A DNA stretch of 44,930 bases from Caballeronia grimmiae (GCF_000698555.1 NZ_JFHE01000043.1:1-44930), one strand, 5' to 3'; shown: positions 17,879 to 27,097, counted from the first letter of the stretch. Numbers and translations: made by a program. The notes: generated from the sequence alone by a model not told the origin.

Positions 17879-18910
17879 TCAGCTTCCCGCCTGCCCGCCC
17901 AGCGGCCTCGAAAGCGTGTCCCGTTCGACAACCGGCGCGTCCAGCACGATCTCATCCTCACCGCTTCTGCCGTCGATCAGCGCCATCAGATGCCGCGCCG
18001 CACGAGCGCCGATTTCCAGCGACGGCACGCGCACCGTCGTAAGGGGCGGCTGCGTGAGCCGGGCCTGCTCGATATCGTCGAAGCCCGTCACCGAGAGGTC
18101 CTGGGGCACGCGAATGTTCTTCGCCCGGCATTCGTCGAGCAGACCGATGGCCTGCAGGTCGGTGCCGCAAATCACAACGCTCGGACGCTCTTCACTGTCC
18201 CACAATTCGCGCAGCGCCTGCCGACCGCCTTCGAACGTGAACGGCGCTTCGACGATCCAGTCGGGTCTCAGGTCGAGGCCGGCTTCTCTCAGCGCGGCGC
18301 GCGTGCCGGCCTGCCGTGCGCGCACTCGCTCGTTGCCCGCTGTGGAGCCGCCGCACATGGCCACGCGCCGATGTCCGAATTCGACGATGCGCCGCGCGAG
18401 CCGATAAGCGGCCTCGAAGTTCGAGAAGCCGACACAGTGCGGATACTGCGTTTCGTCGACCGACCACGTCAGCACATAGGGCAAGTCGTATTGGCGCGTC
18501 AGCTCGATGACTTCGGGCGGATGGTCGGTGCCGACGAGCACGAGGCCATCGACGCCGCGTTCGAGGATCGCGCGCAGCACTTCAAGTTCGCGCGCCGGCC
18601 TGTATTCGTGACTCGCGATGAGCAACTGATACCCGTAGCCCCACAACGTCTGCTGCAAGGACTGGATGGAATCGGCGTAGATGGGATTGTTGAGCGTCGG
18701 ATAGATGGCCGCGACGGTGCGCGTCTTGCGCGACGCCAGCGCCTGCGCCGCACCGTTTCGCACGTAGCCGAGCTGTTCGACCGCGCGCTGCACGCTCGCG
18801 AGCGTCTGCGGCTTGACCTGGTCCGGCACGGACAAGGCCCGCGACGCACTGCCGAGCGAGACGCCGGCGAGCCGCGCAACATCGGCGAGCGTGGCGCGGG
18901 TCGGCTTCAT
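17879..18910 (-). CDS. LacI-family transcriptional repressor
   Basis: A 343-residue LacI/GalR regulator. The N-terminal helix-turn-helix reads TLADVARLAGVSLGSASRAL, followed by a hinge-helix region (AAQALASRKTRTV) and a periplasmic-binding-protein-like effector domain ending with TTVRVPSLEIGARAARHL. It is the last gene of a nine-gene minus-strand operon; its ATG overlaps the preceding stop as ATGA. Two copies of the 12-bp palindrome TGAAGCGCTTCA, with the central CG typical of LacI-family operators, lie upstream of the operon's first gene. It is therefore probably the operon's own repressor, released by the transported compound or a breakdown product. That link is inferred from gene order and the operator shape. 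Confidence 0.93.
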   Translation of the reverse strand: MKPTRATLADVARLAGVSLGSASRALSVPDQVKPQTLASVQRAVEQLGYVRNGAAQALASRKTRTVAAIYPTLNNPIYADSIQSLQQTLWGYGYQLLIASHEYRPARELEVLRAILERGVDGLVLVGTDHPPEVIELTRQYDLPYVLTWSVDETQYPHCVGFSNFEAAYRLARRIVEFGHRRVAMCGGSTAGNERVRARQAGTRAALREAGLDLRPDWIVEAPFTFEGGRQALRELWDSEERPSVVICGTDLQAIGLLDECRAKNIRVPQDLSVTGFDDIEQARLTQPPLTTVRVPSLEIGARAARHLMALIDGRSGEDEIVLDAPVVERDTLSRPLGGQAGS

Positions 18911-20034
18911 GACGCGCTGCGTGTGCGTCCGTAGGCATCCGCGCGAGCGATGCCGTCGATCACCCGCTGCGCCGTCAACGGCGGCGTCATGTGCCGGCTA
19001 TAGCGCGTGGCGAGCGTGGCCTCGGCGATGAGCGCTTCCTGCGCCGGGGTAAGCGGGGCGTGCTGCCCCAGTTGCGCGAGCGTGAGCGGCAATCCGACTG
19101 CGGTCATGAGCGTGGCCAACGGTTCGATCTCTTCGGGCGATGAATCTTCGACGAACAATTGTACAAGCGTGCCGAAAGCGACCAGTTCGCCGTGCATCAT
19201 GGAGGCCATCGCGGGGATCGCCGTGAGACCGCGAATCAGCGCGTGCGCGAGCGACAAGCCGCCGCTCTCGAAGCCGACGCCGCTCAACAGCACGGTCGCT
19301 TCGACCACGCGTTCGACGGCATCGGTGAGTTCGCCTCGCCCGACATCCGCATAGGCGCGCGCGCCGTCTTCGAGCAGGATCGCGAGCGTCGCACGGGTGA
19401 GCAGCAGCGCACTTGGCAGCGGCGGCGTGCCGTATGAATTCAGGCCGGCAGCACGCTGACACTGCGCCGCTTCGAACTTCTTGCTCAACGCATCGCCGAT
19501 GCCGGCCGCGAACAGGCGCGCGGGCGCGGCGGCGATCAACGCCGTATCGACGATCACCGCATCCGGATTGCGCGGCAACATCTCGATGCCCGCGACGCGA
19601 TGCGCTTCGTCATACAGGATGATGAGCCGGCTCGTCGGCGCGTCGCTCGAAGCGGCCGATGGCGCGATGACGATCGGCGCGTCCAGCGCCCGCGCAACGC
19701 CCTTCGCCGTGTCGATGGTCTTGCCGCCGCCGATCGCCACGACCGCATCGGCATGCCGCTCGCGCGCATCGGCGGTCAGCTTCGCGATGACGGCCGCCGT
19801 GCATTCGCCCGGAAACGCGGCCAGATGCGGCGCGACGCCCGCGGCTTCGAGCGATCGCACGACGTCTGCCGACACGCGAACGGCCACCGCCTCATCGACG
19901 ACCACGAATGCGCGCCGCGCGCCGAGGTCCGCGAGCGTCGGTCCGAGAGATGCCAATGCGCCCGGTCCTTGCGTGTATCGCCCGGGAAAGCCGATGGTTC
20001 GCAATGGCGCGTGCGTCGTCATGTCATCAGCCAT
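18907..20034 (-). CDS. GldA-like iron-type alcohol dehydrogenase (glycerol dehydrogenase family)
   Basis: A 375-residue NAD-dependent dehydrogenase. Visible family marks are the nucleotide-binding GGGKTIDTAKG at residues 102-112, SSDAPTS with D131, and the metal ligands D181 (AGIGDALSKKFEA), H264 (LAHALIRG) and H281 (MMHGELVAFG). These are laid out as in glycerol dehydrogenase rather than in maleylacetate reductase. The family oxidises a secondary alcohol next to a primary one, such as glycerol to dihydroxyacetone. In this operon it could turn a vicinal diol into an alpha-hydroxyketone for the cupin dioxygenase; this is inference. The start at 20034 overlaps the upstream SDR stop; ATG 20022 in an ATGA overlap is equally possible. 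Confidence 0.85.
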   Translation of the reverse strand: MADDMTTHAPLRTIGFPGRYTQGPGALASLGPTLADLGARRAFVVVDEAVAVRVSADVVRSLEAAGVAPHLAAFPGECTAAVIAKLTADARERHADAVVAIGGGKTIDTAKGVARALDAPIVIAPSAASSDAPTSRLIILYDEAHRVAGIEMLPRNPDAVIVDTALIAAAPARLFAAGIGDALSKKFEAAQCQRAAGLNSYGTPPLPSALLLTRATLAILLEDGARAYADVGRGELTDAVERVVEATVLLSGVGFESGGLSLAHALIRGLTAIPAMASMMHGELVAFGTLVQLFVEDSSPEEIEPLATLMTAVGLPLTLAQLGQHAPLTPAQEALIAEATLATRYSRHMTPPLTAQRVIDGIARADAYGRTRSAS

Positions 20035-20780
20035 CCGCCGGCCACGTCGATCACCTGGCCCGTGACGAACGCCGCGTCATCGGACGTGAGGAAGAGGCAC
20101 GTCGATGCCACCTCGTCAGGCGCGCCCAGGCGTCGCAACGGTGTTGCGCGCGCCACTTTCTCGTTGGCCTCGCGCGCGACGCCGCGCACGAGCGGCGTGT
20201 CGATGCGTCCCGGCGCGATCGCGTTCACCGTGATGCCATGCGGGCCGAGTTCGCCCGCGAGATGCCGCGTCATGCCGATCAGCGCGGCCTTAGTCGTGCT
20301 GTAGTGCGCGGCGACGATGTCGAGATAAGCCTTGCCCGCCACCGACGACATCGACACGATGCGGCCAAAGCGCCGCTCCACCATGCCCGGCGCAAGAATG
20401 CGGCAGAAGTTGAAGACGCTATTCACGTTGACGTCCATCACGCGGCGCCATTCGTCGGGCGCCATCTGCCAGACCGGCATCGGCTTGCCCGCGTGTTTCG
20501 GCGAAATGCCCGCGTTGTTGACGAGCGTATCGATCGGTCCGAGCGCCGCTTCGATCGAACGGCACGCGGCCTCGCACTCGGTGAAGTCGCCGACGTCGGC
20601 GCGCGCGAAATGCACACGCAGGCCCGCATCGGCGAGGCGCCGTGCCAGCGCTACGCCCGCTTCTTCGTTGACGTCGACGATGCCGACTGCCGCGCCGTCG
20701 CGCGCATAACGCTCGACGAGCGCCTCGCCGATGCCGCCGCTGCCGCCCGTTACCAGAACCACACGCTTGTCGTGCCGCAC
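20019..20780 (-). CDS. Short-chain dehydrogenase/reductase
   Basis: A 253-residue classical SDR. It has the cofactor-binding TGGSGGIGEA near residues 11-20, an aspartate after the second strand (IVDVNEE) that favours NAD over NADP, NNAG, and the catalytic serine-tyrosine-lysine set in SMSSVAGKA and HYSTTKAAL. The end VTGQVIDVAGGW is typical of FabG-like enzymes. It oxidises or reduces an alcohol/carbonyl; the substrate cannot be read from the sequence. The GTG start is preceded by GGGAGA and lies one base after the stop of the quinone-oxidoreductase-like gene. The stop overlaps the GldA-like gene, so all three are translated as a unit. Confidence 0.9.
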   Translation of the reverse strand: MRHDKRVVLVTGGSGGIGEALVERYARDGAAVGIVDVNEEAGVALARRLADAGLRVHFARADVGDFTECEAACRSIEAALGPIDTLVNNAGISPKHAGKPMPVWQMAPDEWRRVMDVNVNSVFNFCRILAPGMVERRFGRIVSMSSVAGKAYLDIVAAHYSTTKAALIGMTRHLAGELGPHGITVNAIAPGRIDTPLVRGVAREANEKVARATPLRRLGAPDEVASTCLFLTSDDAAFVTGQVIDVAGGWLMT

Positions 20781-20781
20781 G

Positions 20782-21792
20782 TTATCGGTCTCCCACTTTC
20801 AGCATGATTTTGCCGATGTGCCGGCTCGATTCCATCAGTTCGTGCGCAGCCTGCACATCGGTAAGAGGCAGCACGCGATGAATCACCGGCAGGGCGCGGC
20901 CTTCTTCGAGGAGCGGCCACACCTGCGCGTGCAGCGCCTGGGCGATGGCCGCCTTCTGCGCGACGCTGCGCGCACGCAAGGTCGATCCGGTGAACGTGAG
21001 ACGGCGCAGCATGATCGGCATGGCGTCCAGTTCGATGCGGCTGCCTTCCAGAAACGCGATCTGCACAAGCCGGCCTTCGAGCGCGAGCGCGCGGATGTTG
21101 CGCGGAATATAGTCGCCGCCGACCATGTCGAGGATGATGTCGACGCCCCGGCCATCGGTGAGCTTCGCGACGGCCTCGACGAAATCCTCGTCGCGATAGT
21201 TGATGACGTGATCCGCGCCCGCCTCACGACACGCCGCTGCCTTCTCCGCATTGCCGACGGTCGTGAACACGCGCGCACCGAACGCGTGCGCGAGCTGAAT
21301 CGCGGTCAGCCCGATGCCGCTCGATCCGCCATGCACGAGGAAAGCCTCGCCCGCTTGCAGCCGGCCGCGCTCGAACACGTTCGTCCATACGGTCAAGTAG
21401 GTCTCGGGCAACGCGGCGGCCTGCAACAGCGTGAAACCTTTCGGCACCGGCAGGCAATGCGATGCATCGGTGATGCAGTATTGCGCGTAGCCGCCGCCCG
21501 GAACCAGCGCGCAAACTTCATCGCCCACGCGCCACTGCGTCACGCGTGCGCCCGTGGCGACGACGCGTCCCGACACTTCGAGCCCCAGATGCGGCGACGC
21601 GCCCGGCGGCGGCGGATACGAACCGGAACGTTGCAGCACGTCCGGGCGGTTGACGCCCGCGTAGGCGACTTCGATCAGCACGTCGTCGGGGCCGGGCGAG
21701 GGCAGCGGACCTTGCGCGAGCCGCATGCAATCGGGCGCGCCGCCCGCGCCGTGATCGATGTATTGCATCGATGCGGGAAGAGTGGATGTCAT
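20782..21792 (-). CDS. Zinc-independent quinone oxidoreductase (PIG3/QOR type)
   Basis: A 336-residue medium-chain reductase. The catalytic domain contains VAYAGVNRPDVLQRSGSYPPPPG and a Rossmann domain follows with LVHGGSSGIGLTAIQLA. It lacks the cysteine-histidine zinc ligands of alcohol dehydrogenases, which places it with NADPH:quinone reductases of the PIG3 group. The C-terminus SSRHIGKIMLKV is also characteristic. It could reduce quinones or enones formed during breakdown of an aromatic substrate, but no specific reaction is established. The chosen ATG lies five bases after the cupin stop; a longer open frame upstream overlaps the cupin gene and is not coding. Confidence 0.9.
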   Translation of the reverse strand: MTSTLPASMQYIDHGAGGAPDCMRLAQGPLPSPGPDDVLIEVAYAGVNRPDVLQRSGSYPPPPGASPHLGLEVSGRVVATGARVTQWRVGDEVCALVPGGGYAQYCITDASHCLPVPKGFTLLQAAALPETYLTVWTNVFERGRLQAGEAFLVHGGSSGIGLTAIQLAHAFGARVFTTVGNAEKAAACREAGADHVINYRDEDFVEAVAKLTDGRGVDIILDMVGGDYIPRNIRALALEGRLVQIAFLEGSRIELDAMPIMLRRLTFTGSTLRARSVAQKAAIAQALHAQVWPLLEEGRALPVIHRVLPLTDVQAAHELMESSRHIGKIMLKVGDR

Positions 21793-21797
21793 GGCGT

Positions 21798-22346
21798 TCA
21801 ACGGATGATCGATTCGATGTAGTCGGCCGGCAGACCGATCGACGCATAGTGTTTGCGGGCCGCTTCGATTTTCGTGAAGACGTCCTCGTACCCCTGCGCG
21901 ACGCCTTGCGGATCGACATACGTGTAGCCGCCCGTCACGTGGAACCACGTGATCATCTCGGGCACGTCTTCAGGCACGAAAAGCGTGTGCGTTTCGCCGG
22001 CGGGCTCGAACGCATAGCCGCCCTGTTCCGCAACCCAGTCGTGTTCCAGGTAGTACCAGCGGCCCTTCAGCACCATCGCATGAACCGCTCCGCTATGACG
22101 ATGCCGCGAGATCACGCCGCTGCGGCGCACGCGCAGCAGGTTCACGTAATAGCCCTGGCTCGCGCTGAGAATGAGCGGCTTGAACGACACGGTTTCGGTC
22201 GCGGGCACCCACAGGTTGTCGTCTTCGAGCCAGTCGGTCATCACGCCGCCATGCACGAGATCCTTCGACATGTACGGCGCTTGCGGCAATTGATAGGCGA
22301 TGACCTGTTCATCGGGTTTGACTGCGGGCTTCACTTCGGTTTGCAT
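21798..22346 (-). CDS. 2,4'-dihydroxyacetophenone dioxygenase-like cupin
   Basis: A 182-residue single-domain cupin. The metal-binding motif RHRHSGAVHAMVLKGRWYYL carries H82 and H84, and the second cupin motif AGETHTLFV carries H120, which together form the usual three-histidine iron site. Overall sequence and length resemble 2,4'-dihydroxyacetophenone dioxygenase, which splits an aryl alpha-hydroxyketone with O2 into an aryl carboxylate and formate. The end YASIGLPADYIESIIR is also a family trait as I recall it. It lies directly between the ABC transporter genes and the dehydrogenases. The exact substrate is not known; many members of this family are unstudied, and acetylacetone-cleaving-type relatives are an alternative. 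Confidence 0.8.
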   Translation of the reverse strand: MQTEVKPAVKPDEQVIAYQLPQAPYMSKDLVHGGVMTDWLEDDNLWVPATETVSFKPLILSASQGYYVNLLRVRRSGVISRHRHSGAVHAMVLKGRWYYLEHDWVAEQGGYAFEPAGETHTLFVPEDVPEMITWFHVTGGYTYVDPQGVAQGYEDVFTKIEAARKHYASIGLPADYIESIIR

Positions 22347-22391
22347 GAGTTGTTCTCCGTGAGTTCGGGATGCGATGCGTCGGCCGTTCGA

Positions 22392-23096
22392 TCAATGACC
22401 GAGATAGGCGCGCCGCACGTGGGGACTGTCGAGCAATTCTGCGCCGGTTCCAGTCAGCGCGATGGCGCCGTTTTCCAGCACGTAGCCGCGGTTCGCGAGC
22501 TTCAGCGTGTGAAACACGTTCTGTTCGACGAGTAGCACCGTCACGCCTCGGGCCGCGACCGTGCCGACCACCTCGAACATCTGTTCGACGAGCAAGGGCG
22601 AGAGTCCGAGCGACGGCTCGTCGAAGATGAGCAGTCTTGGCGCGGACATCATGCCGCGCGCGATGGCGACCATCTGCTGCTCGCCGCCCGACAGCGAACC
22701 GGCGAGCTGCGTCAGCCGCTCGCGCACGCGCGGAAAGAGTTCGAGCACTTCGTCCATGCGTTCGCGCCGTGCGCCGCGTGCGGCGTGACGGAACGCGCCC
22801 ATCAGCAGATTCTCTTCGACGCTCAGGAAAGGGAAGAGCTGACGGCCTTCGGGAACCATCGTGACGCCCATCGCGACGATCTCGTACGCCGTCTTGCCGA
22901 CGAGTTCCTTTCCCTCGAACGTGATGCTTCCGCCGCGCGCAGCGACGATGCCGCACAGCGTCTTGAGCGTCGTGGTCTTGCCCGCGCCGTTCGCGCCGAC
23001 GAGCGTCACGATCTCGCCTTCCTGCACGTCGAGCGAGACGCCGCGCAGAACTTCGCTCTTGCCGTAGCCGGCCGATACGTTATGCAGCTTGAGCAT
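22392..23096 (-). CDS. livF: LivF-type ABC transporter ATP-binding protein
   Basis: A 234-residue ABC ATPase of the branched-chain amino acid (HAAT) transporter class. It has the Walker A GANGAGKTT, the signature motif LSGGEQQM, and Walker B LLIFDEPSLGLSPLL. LivF normally pairs with LivG to power uptake through LivH and LivM. Here LivG is fused to LivM in the neighbouring gene, whose 3' end overlaps this start by 17 bases. The cargo need not be an amino acid: members of this class import aromatic acids, amides and urea in other bacteria, and the surrounding catabolic genes point to a non-amino-acid substrate. Confidence 0.9.
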   Translation of the reverse strand: MLKLHNVSAGYGKSEVLRGVSLDVQEGEIVTLVGANGAGKTTTLKTLCGIVAARGGSITFEGKELVGKTAYEIVAMGVTMVPEGRQLFPFLSVEENLLMGAFRHAARGARRERMDEVLELFPRVRERLTQLAGSLSGGEQQMVAIARGMMSAPRLLIFDEPSLGLSPLLVEQMFEVVGTVAARGVTVLLVEQNVFHTLKLANRGYVLENGAIALTGTGAELLDSPHVRRAYLGH

Positions 23097-24864
23097 CGAG
23101 ATACCCCTTGCCGAGATAGGCCTGGATCACCTGAGGATCGTTGACGACATCGGACGGCTTGCCTTCCTTCAGCATGCGCCCGGCATTGATGACGATGATG
23201 CGGTCGGAGAGCGCCATCGTCGCCTGCATCATGTGCTCGATCATCAGCACGGCGACGCCCGAGTCGCGGATGCGCCGCACCATCTCGATCGCGCGCGCGA
23301 TGTCGGCGGGATTTAAGCCCGCCATCACTTCGTCGAGCAGAAGGGCGCGTGGACGCGTCGCGAGCGCGCGGGCCACTTCGAGACGCTTCATGCCGCCGAC
23401 GGTCAGACTGCGCGCTTCGGTATCGAGCAACGAGGTAAGGTCGGTGATCTCCGCGACTTCGCGAGCGATCGATTCGGCTTCCAGGCGCACCCGTGTATGC
23501 ATGAACGCGCCAAGCATGATGTTCTCCAGCACGGAGAGGCCTGCGAACGGCTGCGCGATCTGGAAGGTGCGGCCGATGCCGTCCTTCGCGAACGCATCGG
23601 GCGTGCGCGGTTCGGTCCAGCGGCCATCGGCGAGGCGAATCTTGACGATGCCTTCGTTGGGCCGGATGAAGCCCGAAAGCTGGTTGAAGACCGTCGTCTT
23701 GCCCGCGCCGTTCGGGCCGATCACGCCGAGAATCTCGCCGGCATGCAGCGTGAGGGACACGTCGTCGGTGGCGACGAGACCGCCGAAGCGCTTCTTCAGA
23801 TGCTCGGCGACGAGCAGCGGCGTGCCGAGCGGCAGCGCATCGGCGGGTGCGATCGACTTCGCCGGTTGCGCCGCCGGCGTGCGCGCACCGGGCAAGCGGT
23901 CGATGAAACGCAGCACGTAGCCGCCCAGATGCCCGACGAGGCCGCGCGGGATGAACAGCACGACGAGCACCAGCACGACGCCGTAGACGAAGCCGTGCGT
24001 GCCGCTGCCGAACGAGCTGAGCCATCCGCGTGCAAGCTCGGCGATCGGCAGCACGAGCACGGTGCCCGCGAGCGGCCCGGCGACGCTGCCCAGCCCGCCG
24101 ATCAGCGCGAACATCGCGATCTGCACCGACAGTTCGAGCGAGAACGCGGCGGACGGATCGATGAAGGTGAGGTACATCGCGTGGAAGGAGCCGATGAGGC
24201 TCGTCAGCACGGCCGAGATCACCGCCGCGCCGATCTTCACCTTCACCGCGTTCACACCGACGGCGCGCGCCGCATCTTCACGCTCGCGCACCGCGATCAG
24301 ATAGAAGCCGAAGCGCGAGCGCCGGATCAGCCACGCGGCCCACAACGTCACCAGCAGGAAGCCGAAGGCGATCAGCAGGTACGCCCACTTTTCGCGGAAG
24401 ACCATCCACGGCAGGCCGATATTGAGCGGCACGTTCAGGCCCGCGGAGCCGCCCGTCCAGCTTTCCTCGTGGACGGTGAGCAGGCGGCACACTTCCAGGA
24501 AGGCGATGGTGGCGAGCGCGAAGAACGGCCCGCGCAAACGCAAGGTGGGATACGCGATGACGACCGCCGCCGCCGCCGATATGACCGCGCCCGCGAACAT
24601 GCCGAGCCACGGCGTGATGCCGAAGTGCATCACGAAGAGCGTCGCCGTGTAAGAGCCGATGCCGTAGAACACCGCGTGCCCGAGCGACAGTTGGCCGGCG
24701 AATCCGCCGACGATATTCCATGCTGTCGCGAGCGCGCCGAAGATGCACACGAGCACGGCCAGGTGAAACGCGAACGGCGATTGCAGCGCGAACGGCGTCG
24801 CGAGCAGCGCGAGGAGCGCCAGCGCGCCCATGTAGCCGCGCGGATGCAGGAGATTAGGAAACAT
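23080..24864 (-). CDS. Fused LivM permease and LivG ATPase
   Basis: A 594-residue fusion. Residues 1-320 form a LivM-type permease with eight or more membrane segments and the family loop VREREDAARAVGVN near residue 192. A linker rich in alanine and proline (about 325-348) joins it to a LivG-type ATPase: Walker A GPNGAGKTT near 383-391, the signature-like LTVGGMKRLEVARAL, and Walker B ALLLDEVMAGLNPADIARA. The permease half sits in the inner membrane and the ATPase half on its cytoplasmic face. LivM-LivG fusions are known in some HAAT systems. The gene begins 18 bases after livH and overlaps livF. Confidence 0.92.
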   Translation of the reverse strand: MFPNLLHPRGYMGALALLALLATPFALQSPFAFHLAVLVCIFGALATAWNIVGGFAGQLSLGHAVFYGIGSYTATLFVMHFGITPWLGMFAGAVISAAAAVVIAYPTLRLRGPFFALATIAFLEVCRLLTVHEESWTGGSAGLNVPLNIGLPWMVFREKWAYLLIAFGFLLVTLWAAWLIRRSRFGFYLIAVREREDAARAVGVNAVKVKIGAAVISAVLTSLIGSFHAMYLTFIDPSAAFSLELSVQIAMFALIGGLGSVAGPLAGTVLVLPIAELARGWLSSFGSGTHGFVYGVVLVLVVLFIPRGLVGHLGGYVLRFIDRLPGARTPAAQPAKSIAPADALPLGTPLLVAEHLKKRFGGLVATDDVSLTLHAGEILGVIGPNGAGKTTVFNQLSGFIRPNEGIVKIRLADGRWTEPRTPDAFAKDGIGRTFQIAQPFAGLSVLENIMLGAFMHTRVRLEAESIAREVAEITDLTSLLDTEARSLTVGGMKRLEVARALATRPRALLLDEVMAGLNPADIARAIEMVRRIRDSGVAVLMIEHMMQATMALSDRIIVINAGRMLKEGKPSDVVNDPQVIQAYLGKGYLDAQAA

Positions 24865-24882
24865 CGGTTGCCTCGCTGAACG

Positions 24883-25755
24883 TTATTCGGAGCCGCGTCC
24901 GAGACCGAAAAGGCCGGTCGGGCGCACCACGAGAATCACGAGGAAGATCGCGAAATAGACGACTTCCTTCATGTCGGGCGAGATGTAGTAGCCCGCGAGA
25001 CTGTCGATGAGCCCGATCACGATCGATCCGACGAGCGCGCCCGGCAGGCTGCCGAGACCGCCCAGCACGACGATGACGAACGCGGTGAGCACGAAGTACT
25101 GGCCGACGGTCGGGAACACCGGATACTGCGCGACCAGCAGGCCCGACGCGAGTCCGACCAGCGCCGCGCCGATGCCGAACGCGAGCACGTAGGTGCTCTT
25201 TACGTTCACGCCCATCAGCGAGGCCGCGTAGCGATGCTGCGCCACCGCGCGAAACGCGCGTCCGGTATAGGTGCGCTGCAGGAACAGATGCAGCCCGCCC
25301 GCGACCGCAAGCGCGGCGGCGAACGTGAACAGTTGCCCGCTCACGATGTTGATGTCGCCGAATTGCAAATGCTCGGTGCCGAACGTGACCTCGACTGGAT
25401 GCACGTCCGCGCCGAAGATCATCAGTGCGAGATTGACGAGCGCGGTCGATACGCCGACCGTCGCGAAAATCTGGATGTGGGCATCGGCGGAAAGCAGCGG
25501 CTGGATGATGAAACGCTGGATGAGCACGCCGAGCGCGAACAACAGCACCGCAACCGGCGCCGCCGATACATACGGATGCCAGCCGAGCTTCGCGGCGAGC
25601 AGCCAGACGGCGTACATGCCGACCATCAGCAGTTCGCCGTGCGCGAAGTTGACCACGCGCACGACGCCGAAGATCAGCGTGAGGCCGATGCTGATGATCG
25701 CGTACGCGCCGCCGAGCAAAAGGCCGTTGACGAGAAGTTGCAGAAGGATAGACAT
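24883..25755 (-). CDS. livH: LivH-type ABC transporter permease
   Basis: A 290-residue inner-membrane permease with about eight hydrophobic segments. LivH signatures are LLLGGAYAIISIGLTLIFGVVRVVNFAHG at the N-terminus, FRAVAQHRYAASLMGVNV in the cytoplasmic EAA-like loop, and VLGGLGSLPGALVGSIVIG. The ATG at 25755 begins the conserved N-terminus; a longer upstream frame is not conserved. It pairs with the permease half of the fusion protein to form the channel. The gene follows the binding-protein gene by about 80 bases, the largest gap inside the operon, which is common between a binding-protein gene and the rest. Confidence 0.92.
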   Translation of the reverse strand: MSILLQLLVNGLLLGGAYAIISIGLTLIFGVVRVVNFAHGELLMVGMYAVWLLAAKLGWHPYVSAAPVAVLLFALGVLIQRFIIQPLLSADAHIQIFATVGVSTALVNLALMIFGADVHPVEVTFGTEHLQFGDINIVSGQLFTFAAALAVAGGLHLFLQRTYTGRAFRAVAQHRYAASLMGVNVKSTYVLAFGIGAALVGLASGLLVAQYPVFPTVGQYFVLTAFVIVVLGGLGSLPGALVGSIVIGLIDSLAGYYISPDMKEVVYFAIFLVILVVRPTGLFGLGRGSE

Positions 25756-25835
25756 GCTCGTTTCCCGGACGCCGCGCGGCGCATCGGCGCCACGCGGTTC
25801 GAGTGAAAGAGGAATGAGGCTTGATCGCGGCGGAG

Positions 25836-27053
25836 TTACTGCGCGGCAACCGGCTTGGCGATCGCAACCGATTCCGGATACACGGTCACGAGCTTGCCGC
25901 CTTGCCACTGCATGACGTTGGTGGTCGCGAGCTGGTTCTGCCCGTTATCCGCGAACTGGAAGCCCCAGCCGGCCGCGGTCGTGCCGGTCGCTTTCTTGTA
26001 GGCGAGGACGGCTGCGCGAATCTTGTCCTTGTCGGTGGACTTCGCGTTGGCGAGCACGTCGAGGAACGCCTTTGCGCCGACGTAGTTCACGAGGCTGTGG
26101 CCCGATCGCGGGGCCATGCCGAAGTGCTTCTGATATTCGGTGGTGAACGTGTCGAGGCCGGGCGCGCCTTTCTCGTTCATGGCGACTTGCGGGAAGTCGA
26201 TGTCGTACACGCCGTTCATCGGCGCGCCGACGGCCTTGGCGGTATCGGCGAGCGAATAGCCGCCGCCCGCGCCGATGACGGCCTTCGGCTTGAAGCCTGC
26301 CTGCGCGGCCTGACGGAAGAACAGGATGGCATCGTTCTGATACGCCGTTTGCAGGACAACGTCGACGTCCGCGCCCTTGAGCCGCAGGATCAGCGAGGAC
26401 AAATCCACGCTTTTGGCGGAATAGGGCAGCACCTGCACGACGTTCAGGCCGAGCTTCTTCGCGCCTTCCTTCTGAAAGCCGCTGACGAGCGTCCCGTACG
26501 GGCCGTCTTCGGCGATGATCGCGATCTTCAGCGCCTTCGGGTCCACTTTCAGTTGCGGGGCGACGACCTTGGTAAGCGCCTCGAGCGTGCTGTCCGCGAA
26601 GGTCTTGGTGGTCGAGTTGCTGCGATAGAGATACTTGAAGCCGCGGCTCGTGATGGTGTCGGCGGTCGCCCCGAGTTCGAAGAAGGGCACGCCGGCGAGC
26701 TCGGTCACCTGCGTCGCGGCCGACGACACCGCCGACGAGTAGCTGCCGAACACGGCGGTTACGTTTTCGACCGACGTCAGGCGGCGCGCTTCGCCGACGG
26801 CCTGATTGGCATCGACGGCATCGGCCTTCACCAGCACGACCTTGTCGCCGTTCACGCCGCCTGCGGCATTGCGTTCGTCCACGGCAAGCTGCACGCCGCG
26901 ATAGCTTTCCTCGCCGAGCAACGCGAGACCGCCGCTAAACGGGAAAAGCGCGCCGATTTTCAGATCAGCCGCATGTGCGGCACCGACGCTCAGCGAGGCA
27001 AGGCAGGCGCCGAGTAAGCCGCGAAGGGCGGTGCGAGGAAAGGTCGAGGACAT
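25836..27053 (-). CDS. Periplasmic substrate-binding protein, LivK/HAAT type
   Basis: A 405-residue periplasmic binding protein. The signal peptide ends in LASLSVGAAHAADLK; the mature part shows the type-I fold with IGALFPFSGGLALLGEESYRG, FGSYSSAVSSAATQVTEL and AEDGPYG. It captures the substrate and hands it to the LivH/LivMG channel. ATG 27053 is chosen because it begins a good signal peptide and follows TGGAG; the frame open to 27110 adds residues lying across a palindromic operator. It is first in a nine-gene operon. The ligand is not evident; relatives bind amino acids, amides, or aromatic acids. Confidence 0.9.
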   Translation of the reverse strand: MSSTFPRTALRGLLGACLASLSVGAAHAADLKIGALFPFSGGLALLGEESYRGVQLAVDERNAAGGVNGDKVVLVKADAVDANQAVGEARRLTSVENVTAVFGSYSSAVSSAATQVTELAGVPFFELGATADTITSRGFKYLYRSNSTTKTFADSTLEALTKVVAPQLKVDPKALKIAIIAEDGPYGTLVSGFQKEGAKKLGLNVVQVLPYSAKSVDLSSLILRLKGADVDVVLQTAYQNDAILFFRQAAQAGFKPKAVIGAGGGYSLADTAKAVGAPMNGVYDIDFPQVAMNEKGAPGLDTFTTEYQKHFGMAPRSGHSLVNYVGAKAFLDVLANAKSTDKDKIRAAVLAYKKATGTTAAGWGFQFADNGQNQLATTNVMQWQGGKLVTVYPESVAIAKPVAAQ

Positions 27054-27097
27054 GCGTTGTCTCCATTGTAAGTATTTGACTCGCAGTAACGCGAATT

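Noticed and set aside
18907..20034. Maleylacetate reductase as the identity of the iron-type dehydrogenase
   Set aside because: The SSDAPTS stretch and the Asp-His-His ligand layout fit the glycerol dehydrogenase branch better.
23497..24879. Open frame of 460 codons on the plus strand inside the liv genes
   Set aside because: It is antisense to the clearly coding LivM-LivG gene, has skewed arginine/glutamate/alanine composition and no domain; a by-product of high GC.
25821..27017. Open frame of about 398 codons opposite the binding-protein gene
   Set aside because: Antisense to a well-supported gene with signal peptide and conserved fold; no recognisable product.
27065..27070. TACAAT on the minus strand as a -10 box of the nine-gene operon
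   Set aside because: Transcription would begin at or after the ribosome site of the binding-protein gene, and no -35 box fits.
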